Source: Arenibacter sp. ARW7G5Y1
GTDB taxonomy: Bacteria > Bacteroidota > Bacteroidia > Flavobacteriales > Flavobacteriaceae
Reading direction: 5' to 3'
DNA length: 64,000 nt
Assembly (NCBI RefSeq): GCF_003201775.1
Contig: NZ_QJJZ01000006.1
Location: 62,001 to 126,000 of the forward strand
In this document: positions 18,759-27,357 of the stretch, one piece after another
Layout: every line of letters starts with the position of its first letter
Position numbering within the stretch: the first letter of the stretch is position 1
Translations under genes and position numbers: made by a program
The notes under the pieces: model-generated
Told to the model about the DNA's origin: nothing
Databases searched by the model: none
Seen by the model: only the letters and a program-made list of their open reading frames with translations

Positions 18759-19790
18759 ATGAGCATTAAAAACGATTTATTCTTAAGAGCATTAAAAGGT
18801 GAAACTGTAGAGCGCCCACCAGTTTGGATGATGCGCCAGGCAGGAAGATATCTGCCGGAATTTATGGCAATCCGCGACAAGTACGACTTTTTTACCCGTT
18901 GCCGTACACCGGAATTGGCCAGTGAAATTACTGTACAGCCCATACGTCGCTACGGTATGGATGCCGCAATTTTGTTCAGCGATATTTTGGTAATTCCACA
19001 GGCGATGAACATAGAAGTACAGATGAAACCCAATTTTGGGCCGTATTTGCCCAATCCGGTAACGGACCAAAAAGGCGTGGACGAAGTTATTGTCCCTGAT
19101 GTGAACGTGGAATTGGATTATGTAATGCAGGCCATAAAAGCCACCAAGGAACTTTTGAACAATGATATCCCCTTGATCGGCTTTGCCGGCTCACCTTGGA
19201 CCATTTTGTGTTATGTGGTACAAGGCCAGGGCAGCAAAACCTTCGATAAGGCCAAAGAATTCTGTTTTACCAATCCAGTGGCGGCCCATCAGCTACTACA
19301 AAAAATTACCGATACTACCATTGCCTATCTAAAGGCAAAAGTCAAGGCCGGTGTAGATGCCGTACAGGTGTTCGACTCATGGGGGGGAATGTTGTCCCCT
19401 GTGGACTACCAGGAATTTTCGTTCCAATATATACAACAGATTATAGATGCCCTTAAGGACGAGGCTCCCGTAATCGTTTTTGGAAAAGGATGCTGGTTCG
19501 CCTTGGGCGATATGGCCAAATCTGGAGCAGCTGCCCTTGGAGTGGACTGGACCTGTTCCGCACGGAATGCACGTTACCTTTCAGGAGGCAATATCACCCT
19601 ACAAGGTAATTTTGATCCGGCAAGATTGCTTTCCCCTCCTGCCGTAATCAAAAAAATGGTAACCCAAATGATCAATGAATTTGGCAAGGATAAATACGTG
19701 GTCAACCTTGGTCACGGTATCCTGCCCAATGTTCCCTTGGACAACGCCAAGGCCTTTATAGAGGCGGTAAAGGAGTACCGATATAATTAA
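18759..19790 (+). CDS. hemE: Uroporphyrinogen decarboxylase
   Basis: HemE removes four carboxyl groups from uroporphyrinogen III to give coproporphyrinogen III. The 343-residue protein shows the hallmark [15 protein letters not shown] near residue 20, [10 protein letters not shown] with the catalytic aspartate near residue 70, [22 protein letters not shown], and the closing [12 protein letters not shown]. All family landmarks are present at normal length. It follows hemD on the same strand and is probably part of the same transcript. Confidence 0.97.
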   Translation: MSIKNDLFLRALKGETVERPPVWMMRQAGRYLPEFMAIRDKYDFFTRCRTPELASEITVQPIRRYGMDAAILFSDILVIPQAMNIEVQMKPNFGPYLPNPVTDQKGVDEVIVPDVNVELDYVMQAIKATKELLNNDIPLIGFAGSPWTILCYVVQGQGSKTFDKAKEFCFTNPVAAHQLLQKITDTTIAYLKAKVKAGVDAVQVFDSWGGMLSPVDYQEFSFQYIQQIIDALKDEAPVIVFGKGCWFALGDMAKSGAAALGVDWTCSARNARYLSGGNITLQGNFDPARLLSPPAVIKKMVTQMINEFGKDKYVVNLGHGILPNVPLDNAKAFIEAVKEYRYN

Positions 19791-19973
19791 AAGGGCGTAT
19801 CCCTTTCTTCCTCTTTTCAGGGAAAAAAGGGTCGCGCTTTCCGTTATATCTTTTATTTTTATGGAAGTATTACTTTGGGGCATCGCTTAAAATAACAGAA
19901 TTACACCCAAGACAGTTTGTCTTCCATAAAAATAAAAGGATGTCACTGCAATCGCTTACGCAAAACCACAAGT

Positions 19974-20723
19974 ATGACCAAACATATACTGAACGGTATT
20001 AAAGCCTATTTTGGCACCTTTAAAATTATTTCCCAATTGGGACTTTGGCGCTATTTTTGGATTCCAATATTGATCAGCATAGTCGTAGCCATTATTATTT
20101 TCACCTCAGCTTTTGGGCTATCCGATAATATAGGTGGATTTCTTTCGCAATGGTGGATTTGGGACTGGGGAAGGCAAACGGTGATTCTGATCAGCGAAAT
20201 TTTTGGAGGCCTTTTAATTATTGTGTTTGGCTTTATTTTGTACAAGCATATTGTCATGGCACTTTCTGCGCCTTTTATGAGCCCAGTTTCAGAAAAAATA
20301 GAGGCCCATTTATTGGGAAACACTATAAAAACCCATAGAGATACCACCTTCGGGGAACAACTTTGGCGCGGTATCCGAATCAACCTAAGAAACCTGATAA
20401 TGGAAATCTTGTTGACCCTCCCTATTTTATTAATCGGGCTAATCCCGATTATAGGATTGGTTTCAACCCTTCTCATATTTCTAGTACAGGCCTATTATGC
20501 GGGTTTTGGTAATATGGACTATACCCTGGAACGACATTTTAAATATGCCGAAAGTGTAAACTTTGTACGAAATAACAAAGGCATTGCCATAGGTAACGGA
20601 ATTGTATTTATGTTCTTTCTGTTTATTCCCGTAATTGGTGTAATTCTAGTATTGCCATTGTCGGTAACCGCTGCGACCATAAAGACGGTAGATATATTGA
20701 AAGCAGAAAAAGAAATTGGATAG
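19974..20723 (+). CDS. EI24 / CysZ-like membrane protein
   Basis: The product has 249 residues from the ATG at 19974 (an in-frame TTG at 19917 is less likely). It is an integral membrane protein with about four to five hydrophobic segments: near residues 25-45 (YFWIPILISIVVAIIIF), 75-95, 145-180 and 220-240. It matches the EI24 domain family that includes CysZ sulfate permeases. Transport of a small solute is inferred, and its place inside the hem cluster hints at a link to haem metabolism but does not prove one. Its stop is 6 bases before the first RAYT-flanking repeat. Confidence 0.8.
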   Translation: MTKHILNGIKAYFGTFKIISQLGLWRYFWIPILISIVVAIIIFTSAFGLSDNIGGFLSQWWIWDWGRQTVILISEIFGGLLIIVFGFILYKHIVMALSAPFMSPVSEKIEAHLLGNTIKTHRDTTFGEQLWRGIRINLRNLIMEILLTLPILLIGLIPIIGLVSTLLIFLVQAYYAGFGNMDYTLERHFKYAESVNFVRNNKGIAIGNGIVFMFFLFIPVIGVILVLPLSVTAATIKTVDILKAEKEIG

Positions 20724-20729
20724 CATAGG

Positions 20730-20863
20730 ACCTGCAAGGTTGAGCCGCTGACAAGACCTGCAAGGTTTCAAAAACCTTGTAGGTCTATAAACCGAAAATG
20801 AAAAAATGATTGTTCCAGGCAATGGAACAAAGCCAACAAGGTCGGGGAGACCTTGCAGGTTAG
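20730..20863. repeat. Left REP-like array flanking the RAYT gene
   Basis: This ~130-bp block has three hairpins in a row: AGACCTGCAAGGTTT paired with AACCTTGTAGGTCT (20754-20786), TGTTCCA with TGGAACA (20811-20828), and CAAGGTC with GACCTTG (20837-20855). The right copy at 21517-21648 matches it almost base for base. The structure is that of a REP/BIME cluster. Confidence 0.88.
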
Positions 20864-20905
20864 GCAAACAACTGAGCGCTAACCAAGACCTGAAATATGG
20901 CAAAG

Positions 20906-20926
20906 GTGACAAGACTTGCAAGGTTT
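20906..20926. repeat. Solo half-site of the REP-like repeat
   Basis: GTGACAAGACTTGCAAGGTT and the following T match CTGACAAGACCTGCAAGGTT at 20748-20767 (plus T) in 19 of 21 positions. It lies between the left array and the likely RAYT start codon, which argues against the upstream ATG at 20897 as the true start. Confidence 0.65.
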
Positions 20927-20947
20927 AAATTCTATAAAGCAACAAAA

Positions 20948-21517
20948 ATGAAACTAGAAAAACTTGAACAGGGTTGTTATTATCACATATACAACCGAGG
21001 AATAAACGCTGGGCATATATTTAAATCTGATGAAAACAAATGCTACTTCTTAAAACTGATCAATAAGTATTTAACAAACAAGGTTTCCATTCTTGCATAT
21101 TGTTTAATGGGCAACCATTACCACATGGCGGTTCAGGTCATTCAAGAAGAACAAAAAGTAACTCAATCATTTTCCAATCTTTTCAACGCATATGCCAAAG
21201 CTTTCAATAAAATGCACAATAGAACGGGTAGTCTTTTTGAAAAGCATTTTAAAAGAATTAGAATTCAAGATACCAAATATTTAAGGAACTTGATTATCTA
21301 TATCAATACTAATCCAGAATTACATGGAATCACCGAAGATTATAAATCATACAAATATTCGTCTTATCAGACCACTATTTCCATTCAGAACAGTACCGAT
21401 TTAGTTTCAATAGCAAAAGAAGAGGTAATAAATCTTTTTGATGATCTAGGGAATTTTGAATATTTGCATGAACAAAAAAGAAGCTTAGGTCTAGACAAAT
21501 TGAACTGGGGTCAATGA
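20948..21517 (+). CDS. REP-associated tyrosine transposase (RAYT, Y1_Tnp)
   Basis: The product has 189 residues from the ATG at 20948; a longer frame from 20897 would translate the repeat half-site. It is an IS200-like HUH single-strand transposase: opening GCYYHIYNRGINAG, the HUH histidines in YCLMGNHYHMAVQ near residue 60, and a candidate catalytic tyrosine in LIIYINTNPELHG near residue 120. RAYTs cut and join single-stranded REP hairpins and spread them. Here the gene is bounded by near-identical repeat arrays, and its stop codon TGA lies at the very edge of the right one. It sits in sense orientation between the EI24 gene and hemF. The reading frame is intact, so it may be active. Confidence 0.93.
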   Translation: MKLEKLEQGCYYHIYNRGINAGHIFKSDENKCYFLKLINKYLTNKVSILAYCLMGNHYHMAVQVIQEEQKVTQSFSNLFNAYAKAFNKMHNRTGSLFEKHFKRIRIQDTKYLRNLIIYINTNPELHGITEDYKSYKYSSYQTTISIQNSTDLVSIAKEEVINLFDDLGNFEYLHEQKRSLGLDKLNWGQ

Positions 21518-21648
21518 CCTGCATGGTTGAGCCGCTACAAGACCTGCAAGGTTTCAAAAACCTTGTAGGTCTATAAACCGAAAATGAAAAAATGATTGTT
21601 CCAGGTAATGGAACAAAGCCTACAAGGTCGGGGAGACCTTGTAGGATT
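21517..21648. repeat. Right REP-like array flanking the RAYT gene
   Basis: This block repeats the left array at 20730-20863 with only a handful of differences: one deleted base in GCCGCT(G)ACAAG and four or five substitutions before the copies diverge at the 3' end. The same three hairpins are kept. It begins within the RAYT stop codon and ends about 45 bases before hemF. Confidence 0.88.
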
Positions 21649-21692
21649 GGTAAACCTTGAAGGTCTACATCGAAAACAAGAAAACAAAAGGT

Positions 21693-22595
21693 ATGAAAGA
21701 TAAATTTTACGCTTACATTCAACAACTACAGGATACGATTACTTCCAAATTGGAAGCTGTAGACGGTATGGCCAAGTTTAGGGAAGACATTTGGGAACGA
21801 CCTGAAGGGGGCGGTGGACGATCAAGGGTCATAGAAAACGGCGCTGTTTTTGAAAAGGGCGGTGTAAACATCTCTGCCGTTCACGGCGCCTTGCCACAAA
21901 GCATGCAAGACTATTTTGGAGTAAAGGACGCCGATTTTTTTGCCTGCGGACTAAGTCTTGTCATTCACCCAAAGAATCCCATGGTTCCTACAGTACATGC
22001 CAATTGGCGCTATTTTGAAATGTATGATAGACACGGTAAATTGGTGGACCAATGGTTTGGTGGGGGACAAGATTTAACACCGTATTATCTATTTGACGAA
22101 GATGCCAAACACTTTCATACAATTTGCAAAAATGCCTGTGACAAACATAATCCGGAATTCTACAATACCTACAAAGCAAAGTGCGACAATTATTTCTGGA
22201 ATACGCACCGGAACGAGGCTCGGGGTGTTGGGGGACTGTTTTACGATTACTGTAAGGCAAATAATGCGATGTCCATGGAAGATTGGTACAATTTTGAAAC
22301 CGAAGTGGGCAATAGCTTCCTGGAGGCCTATGTGCCAATCGTTGAGAAAAGAAAGGACTTGCCCTATACCAAAGAACAGCGGAATTGGCAGGAAATCCGA
22401 CGTGGCCGTTATGTAGAATTTAACCTGGTACATGACAAGGGTACACTCTTCGGCTTAAAGACCAATGGCCGAATAGAAAGCATATTAATGAGCCTACCTC
22501 CCCATGTACAATGGGTATATGACCATCACCCAATAAAGGGAACTGAGGAAGAACGTTTGTTGAATGTTCTTGCCAAACCCAAGGAATGGGTATAG
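21693..22595 (+). CDS. hemF: Oxygen-dependent coproporphyrinogen III oxidase
   Basis: HemF converts coproporphyrinogen III to protoporphyrinogen IX using O2. The 300-residue protein from the ATG at 21693 (an upstream in-frame TTG at 21657 lies in repeat-derived DNA) has the family signatures RPEGGGGRSRVIENG and FEKGGVNISAVHG near residues 35-70, GGGQDLTPYYLFDEDA, and the closing YVEFNLVHDKGTLFGL with VYDHHP. An aerobic or facultative life is implied. It follows the right REP array, so the transposon-like unit splits it from the upstream hem genes. Confidence 0.96.
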   Translation: MKDKFYAYIQQLQDTITSKLEAVDGMAKFREDIWERPEGGGGRSRVIENGAVFEKGGVNISAVHGALPQSMQDYFGVKDADFFACGLSLVIHPKNPMVPTVHANWRYFEMYDRHGKLVDQWFGGGQDLTPYYLFDEDAKHFHTICKNACDKHNPEFYNTYKAKCDNYFWNTHRNEARGVGGLFYDYCKANNAMSMEDWYNFETEVGNSFLEAYVPIVEKRKDLPYTKEQRNWQEIRRGRYVEFNLVHDKGTLFGLKTNGRIESILMSLPPHVQWVYDHHPIKGTEEERLLNVLAKPKEWV

Positions 22596-22614
22596 TAAAC
22601 CTAAACATAGGATT

Positions 22615-22782
22615 ATGAGTAAAAAAGGTAAGGAAAAAAATACCGCCAACAAGGCAAAACACAGCAAACTCCTCAATAGAAAGAAAAACAAACTTAAAAA
22701 AGAAAAGGAAACCCGTAAAGAGCGACTTAAAGCGATTATAACACTACATCGGGAAAAGGGGAATATAGAGGATACGAATTAG
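22615..22782 (+). CDS. Small lysine-rich protein
   Basis: The product has 55 residues from the ATG at 22615 (a longer frame from 22564 overlaps the end of hemF). Lysine and arginine make up a large share (SKKGKEKNTANKAKHSK and RKKNKLKKEKETRKERLK), so it would be strongly basic and helical. I do not recognise a family; a nucleic-acid or ribosome-associated role is only a guess from composition. It lies 19 bases after hemF on the same strand, suggesting co-transcription. Confidence 0.55.
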   Translation: MSKKGKEKNTANKAKHSKLLNRKKNKLKKEKETRKERLKAIITLHREKGNIEDTN

Positions 22783-22836
22783 TCTTTAAAAGGCAGTAGA
22801 ACCATAATCACTAAAAAAACCATTATAATAAATGCC

Positions 22837-23223
22837 ATGAATTGTCCCTGTGGAACCCATAAATCCTATGTCAATTGCTGTGAATTGGCGCATAAAGACC
22901 TCAGAGCCGTTAGGACAGCGGAACAATTAATGCGTTCCCGCTATTCGGCCTTTGTTTTGGGCAATGGCAACTATTTAATGGATAGTCACCACTCCTCCAG
23001 CAGACCCATTAAAGAAAAGAAATCTATTGAAGCTTGGGCAAAATCCGTAAGCTGGATCAGATTGGAGATTTTGGATAAGGAAAAAGGAGGGATATACGAC
23101 CAAAAGGGCACCGTTACCTTTAACGCATATTTTTTTGAAAACGGCAAAGTGGAAGTGATATATGAAAAGTCGGACTTTGTAAAGGAAAACGGCCTATGGA
23201 TGTATTTAGGTCTAGCGAAATAA
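22837..23223 (+). CDS. YchJ / UPF0225 family protein
   Basis: The 128-residue protein opens with a cysteine cluster, CPCGTHKSYVNCC, of the SEC-C zinc type, followed by the YchJ core: RTAEQLMRSRYSAFVLGN, YLMDSHHSSSRP and the NTF2-like tail GTVTFNAYFFENGKVE. The molecular role of YchJ is unknown. Length is normal for the short form with one SEC-C motif. It sits between the small basic gene and hemB. Confidence 0.9.
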   Translation: MNCPCGTHKSYVNCCELAHKDLRAVRTAEQLMRSRYSAFVLGNGNYLMDSHHSSSRPIKEKKSIEAWAKSVSWIRLEILDKEKGGIYDQKGTVTFNAYFFENGKVEVIYEKSDFVKENGLWMYLGLAK

Positions 23224-23270
23224 TAAAAGGATTAACCCGTCCATTTAATACAATTTAGGACATGTTCCCC

Positions 23271-23278
23271 TATCTTTG
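23271..23278 (+). promoter_or_regulatory. -7 box of a hemB promoter
   Basis: TATCTTTG is a perfect TAnnTTTG match and would start transcription about 10-15 bases before the hemB ATG at 23300. No good -33 box is seen at the expected distance. It suggests hemB can be expressed apart from the upstream hem genes. Confidence 0.55.
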
Positions 23279-23299
23279 AATTTTAAAATTAACATAACA

Positions 23300-24274
23300 A
23301 TGTATCCACTTAAAAGAAACAGAAGACTCCGTACCAATGAGGCCATAAGGTCCTTGGTCCGTGAAACTATTATCGCTCCAAATGATTTTTTAGTACCCCT
23401 TTTTGTTGTGGAAGGAAATGGGGTCAAGGAAGAAATTGCATCCATGCCCAATTACTACAGATACAGCCTGGACTTATTGGAAAAAGAAGTAAAAGAACTT
23501 TGGGCCATGGGACTTAAATCGGTACTTCTCTTTGTGAAAGTGCCAGACCATTTAAAGGACAATAAAGGTAAGGAAGCCGTAAACCCCAAGGGGTTAATGC
23601 AAAGGGCCATTAAAACGGTTAAAAATGCTTGTCCGGAGATGTTGGTTATGACCGATGTTGCATTGGATCCCTATTCCTCCTATGGACATGATGGTATAGT
23701 GGAAAACGGACAGATCGTTAATGACGATACTGTGGAGGTTTTGGCCAATATGAGCGTGAGCCATGCCCAAGCCGGGGCCGATTTCGTTGCGCCCAGTGAT
23801 ATGATGGACGGCAGAATATTGAGCATTCGGGAGGCCTTGGAAGATGAAGGGTTTATAGATACTGGAATTATGAGCTATAGTGCCAAATATGCCAGTGCAT
23901 TTTACGGTCCCTTTAGGGATGCGTTGGATTCGGCTCCAGGCTTTGGAGATAAAAAAACCTACCAAATGGATTACGCCAATAGGTTTGAGGCCATTAAGGA
24001 AACCGAAATGGATATTGATGAAGGTGCGGATATCGTAATGGTAAAACCTGGTCTTTGCTATTTGGATATAGTAAGGGAAATTAAAAATGAGGTGGATGTT
24101 CCCGTGGCAGTATACCAGGTATCAGGGGAATATGCTATGGTTAAGGCTGCAGCCGAAAAGGGTTGGTTGGATCACGATGCCGTTATGATGGAGCAGTTGA
24201 CCGCCATAAAAAGGGCCGGTGCCAATATCATTGCCAGTTACTTTGCCAAGGATGTAGTCCGCGTATTGGGATAA
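23300..24274 (+). CDS. hemB: Porphobilinogen synthase (ALA dehydratase)
   Basis: HemB condenses two 5-aminolevulinate molecules into porphobilinogen. The product has 324 residues from the ATG at 23300; an in-frame TTG at 23276 lies in the promoter. The two active-site lysines are in MSYSAKYASAFYGPFRDA and VMVKPGLCYLDIV. The metal segment reads DVALDPYSSYGHDG: the cysteines of zinc-type enzymes are replaced by Ala and Asp, as in magnesium-dependent bacterial forms. It ends the haem run; hemL and the terminal genes such as hemH are not in this window. Confidence 0.97.
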   Translation: MYPLKRNRRLRTNEAIRSLVRETIIAPNDFLVPLFVVEGNGVKEEIASMPNYYRYSLDLLEKEVKELWAMGLKSVLLFVKVPDHLKDNKGKEAVNPKGLMQRAIKTVKNACPEMLVMTDVALDPYSSYGHDGIVENGQIVNDDTVEVLANMSVSHAQAGADFVAPSDMMDGRILSIREALEDEGFIDTGIMSYSAKYASAFYGPFRDALDSAPGFGDKKTYQMDYANRFEAIKETEMDIDEGADIVMVKPGLCYLDIVREIKNEVDVPVAVYQVSGEYAMVKAAAEKGWLDHDAVMMEQLTAIKRAGANIIASYFAKDVVRVLG

Positions 24275-24344
24275 ATAAGGTGTACCACCTTTCATCCTAG
24301 GCCTTGCCAAAAGTTATTTAGCACTAAACTTACATTATTAGCAT

Positions 24345-24857
24345 ATGAAAGATTTGCTTTTTGTACTTATTATTCTTTTTGTGGTCCCCCTACAATCCCA
24401 GGACCTTGTTATTCCCACTTTTTTGGAAAAATGGGAAAATTCCAAAACTTATCTAGTGGATATAGCAGAAGCCATGCCTGCAGAGAAATATAATTTTAAG
24501 CCTACTGAAAGACAAAAGGTTTTTAAAGATCAGTTACTGCATATAAAGGGCAATATGGATTGGTTATGCAGCACCTATTTCGGCGGACAAAAACTTGACA
24601 ATAAAACAGATATAAACTCCACACCAACAAAGGAAGAAATTATAAAATCGTTAATAGACAGTTTTGATCGGGTTGGTACTATTCTAAAAAACACCCCTTC
24701 TTCAACGCTTTCGGAAAAAGTTGAATTTTTTGCCGGTAAAAAATCCAGATTACAAATATTGAATCTTTTACAGGACCATGTAACCCATCACCGGGGTCAA
24801 TTAATTGTATATTTAAATCTCAATAATATTGAACCCCCAAAATATGTGGGTTGGTAA
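24345..24857 (+). CDS. Exported DinB-like protein
   Basis: The 170-residue protein has a signal peptide (LLFVLIILFVVPLQSQ). The rest follows the DinB/YfiT four-helix fold: FLEKWENSKTYLVDIAEAMP, then LLHIKGNMDWLCS, and the closing LLQDHVTHHRGQLIVYLN. The three metal-binding histidines of the fold appear to be in QLLHIKGN, DHVTHH and HRGQ. Family members are metal-dependent thiol transferases or stress-induced proteins; the substrate is unknown. It is followed by the serine hydrolase, with only about 10 bases between. Confidence 0.8.
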   Translation: MKDLLFVLIILFVVPLQSQDLVIPTFLEKWENSKTYLVDIAEAMPAEKYNFKPTERQKVFKDQLLHIKGNMDWLCSTYFGGQKLDNKTDINSTPTKEEIIKSLIDSFDRVGTILKNTPSSTLSEKVEFFAGKKSRLQILNLLQDHVTHHRGQLIVYLNLNNIEPPKYVGW

Positions 24858-24867
24858 TTCATCTGTT

Positions 24868-26187
24868 ATGAAAAGAAGTAATTATGGTGCCATTATTATA
24901 CTGTTAAGTATATTTATAAATATACATCTCCTAGCGGCACAAACAACTAATCTGGAGACACTTCGCTATGATCATCCGTCGGCTGTCGGAATGGATTCAT
25001 TGTTTATCCACTCCAAAGTAGATTCAATAATGACCTTTGCCATTAAGGAGGAAGCCTTCCCAGGTGCACAGGTATTGGTGGCCAAGAACAACAAAATCAT
25101 TTTTCATAAAGCCTATGGGTTTCACACCTATGACAGTTTACAGCCTGTAGGTCTAACGGATATCTACGATTTGGCATCAGTAACCAAAATAATGGGGCCA
25201 CTACCAGCCTTGATGAAATTACATGACGAGGGAAAACTGGATTTGGATGCGCCCTTCAGTACCCTATGGCCTAAATGGAGCAAAAGAAAGGATAAAAAAT
25301 CGCTGACGATAAGGGAAGTTTTTGCCCATCAGGCGGGATTGGTTCCCTATATAATTTTCCTTCAAGAGGTGATGAAAAGGAATGGTTCGGTAAAAAATCG
25401 TTTTGTAAGACACGAGCCTGGTCGTAAATTCAACACTAGAGCCTATGACAATATCTATATCAAGGATAGGTTTAAAAACAAAATATATCGCCACATCAAT
25501 CGCTCTAAGGTGTCGGAAATAAAAAAGTACAAGTATTCCGGGCTTACTTTTTTACTCTATCCCGAAATCATTTCACGACTTACCAATACGGATTATGAAG
25601 CCTATGTAACCCAAAACTTTTATGCTCCTTTGGGGGCCACTACTTTGGGGTTCAATCCCAAAACAAAAAATTACCAAAACAAAATAGTCCCTACGGAAAT
25701 CGACACCTTGTTCAGACATCAACTGACCAAAGATTGGGTCCATGACGAAAACGCAGCTTTAATGGGCGGGGTATCAGGAAACGCAGGGCTGTTCGCCTCG
25801 GCAACGGATTTGGCAAAAATGATGCAGATGTACATGAATTATGGTACTTATGGAGGTAAGCGGTATTTGTCCGAGGCCACGGTGAAGGAATTTACCAAAG
25901 TACAATATCCCGAAAATGACAATAGAAGGGGGCTAATATTCGATAAACCCGATTTGAACAATCATGAACTTACCTTAGCCGATTCCTATCCGGCCCCAAG
26001 CGCCAGTGCTGACAGTTTTGGACACAGTGGGTTTACAGGAACATTTGTTTGGGCCGATCCGAAAGCCCAATTGGTATACATATTTCTGTCCAACCGTGTA
26101 TATCCCAGTAGAACACATGGCAATATATACAAATACAATATCCGCTCCGCCGTACAGCAAGTATTTTACGACGCTATGATGGATTGA
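24868..26187 (+). CDS. Exported beta-lactamase-fold serine hydrolase
   Basis: The product has 439 residues from the ATG at 24868; an upstream in-frame TTG at 24829 overlaps the DinB-like gene. The signal peptide ends near HLLAAQ. The class C beta-lactamase / penicillin-binding fold is shown by FPGAQVLVAKNNKIIFH, the SxxK motif in LASVTKIMG near residue 104, and GHSGFTGTFVWADP as the KTG-like block. These enzymes are D-peptidases or esterases of the periplasm; many in Bacteroidota are uncharacterised. It is probably co-transcribed with the DinB-like gene. Confidence 0.9.
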   Translation: MKRSNYGAIIILLSIFINIHLLAAQTTNLETLRYDHPSAVGMDSLFIHSKVDSIMTFAIKEEAFPGAQVLVAKNNKIIFHKAYGFHTYDSLQPVGLTDIYDLASVTKIMGPLPALMKLHDEGKLDLDAPFSTLWPKWSKRKDKKSLTIREVFAHQAGLVPYIIFLQEVMKRNGSVKNRFVRHEPGRKFNTRAYDNIYIKDRFKNKIYRHINRSKVSEIKKYKYSGLTFLLYPEIISRLTNTDYEAYVTQNFYAPLGATTLGFNPKTKNYQNKIVPTEIDTLFRHQLTKDWVHDENAALMGGVSGNAGLFASATDLAKMMQMYMNYGTYGGKRYLSEATVKEFTKVQYPENDNRRGLIFDKPDLNNHELTLADSYPAPSASADSFGHSGFTGTFVWADPKAQLVYIFLSNRVYPSRTHGNIYKYNIRSAVQQVFYDAMMD

Positions 26188-26235
26188 GTTAAGAATTTCT
26201 GAATTTATTAGTACCTTAGTGTTTTATACATTTAT

Positions 26236-27357
26236 ATGGGGTTATTAATATTTTTTGCACTTATTTCCATCCTCGTATCCTTTCTATGCTCCATTTTAGA
26301 AGCAGTGCTTCTGAGTGTTCCCCAAACTTTTATCAACCTAAAGATAAAAGAGGACAAATCTTATGCACAGGATCTGGAAATCCTTAAAAAGGATGTGGAC
26401 AAGCCTCTTATAGCCATTCTCACCTTAAATACCATAGCCCATACAGTAGGGGCAATTTTAGTAGGGGTGCAGGCAAAAGTAGCTTACTCCGAACTTTACG
26501 GAAATACCGAAAAATCCATTTTAGGAATGGAATTTACCGAAGCCGCCATGGTGGGATTGGTTTCTACCATCATGACCATTTTGATCTTGGTAGCCTCCGA
26601 AATAATTCCCAAGACAATTGGTGCCACCTATTGGAAACAATTGGCGCACGCGGCCACAACTTCCCTAAAAATAATGGTGTGGGCCCTTCGTTGGACAGGA
26701 ATTCTTTGGCTATTGCAACTTTTCACAAGACTGGTCGGTAAAAAAGGCGTGCATGGCAGTGTATTTAGCAGGGAAGATTTTAGCGCCATGACCGATATTG
26801 CCCATGAGGAAGGGGTTTTTCAAGAATCGGAATCCACCATTATCAGAAACCTCCTGAACTTTGACGAAATCAAGGTAAAGGACATCATGACTCCAAGGGC
26901 CGTGGTAAAAATTGCCTCGGAATCCACCACCATTAAGGAATTTTATAATGCCAACCCCAAAATGCCATTTTCACGAATTCCCGTATACAGTAAAAAAATG
27001 GATAATATTACTGGGTTCGTTTTAAAGGACATGATTTTGGAAGAAATAATCAAAAAAAATGGCAGTGCACCACTGTCCAGTATTAAAAGGGAGATATTGG
27101 TAAGTAACCGACAAACTCCTATTCCTGAGTTATTTGAAACCTTTATTTCCAAAAGGGAGCATATAGCCCTTGTTGTGGATGAATACGGTTCAGTTAGTGG
27201 GGTAGTAACTATGGAAGACATTTTAGAGACCTTATTGGGCCTCGAAATAATGGACGAAAGCGATAGTGTGGAAAACCTACAACACCTCGCCCGAAAAAAT
27301 TGGAACGAAAGGGCCAAACGTCTCGGAATTATTCAAGGAAAGAGAAATAAGGAATAA
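26236..27357 (+). CDS. CNNM/HlyC-CorC-type transporter (DUF21 + CBS)
   Basis: The product has 373 residues. An N-terminal DUF21/CNNM membrane domain (about residues 1-190) has four hydrophobic spans, including LVSTIMTILILVASEIIPKTIG. It is followed by a CBS pair (KVKDIMTPRAVVKIASE and HIALVVDEYGSVSGVVTMED, residues about 215-340). The usual C-terminal CorC_HlyC domain is absent. Relatives move Mg2+ or Co2+. The stop codon overlaps the start of ogt by one base (TAATG), so the two genes are translationally coupled. Confidence 0.9.
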   Translation: MGLLIFFALISILVSFLCSILEAVLLSVPQTFINLKIKEDKSYAQDLEILKKDVDKPLIAILTLNTIAHTVGAILVGVQAKVAYSELYGNTEKSILGMEFTEAAMVGLVSTIMTILILVASEIIPKTIGATYWKQLAHAATTSLKIMVWALRWTGILWLLQLFTRLVGKKGVHGSVFSREDFSAMTDIAHEEGVFQESESTIIRNLLNFDEIKVKDIMTPRAVVKIASESTTIKEFYNANPKMPFSRIPVYSKKMDNITGFVLKDMILEEIIKKNGSAPLSSIKREILVSNRQTPIPELFETFISKREHIALVVDEYGSVSGVVTMEDILETLLGLEIMDESDSVENLQHLARKNWNERAKRLGIIQGKRNKE

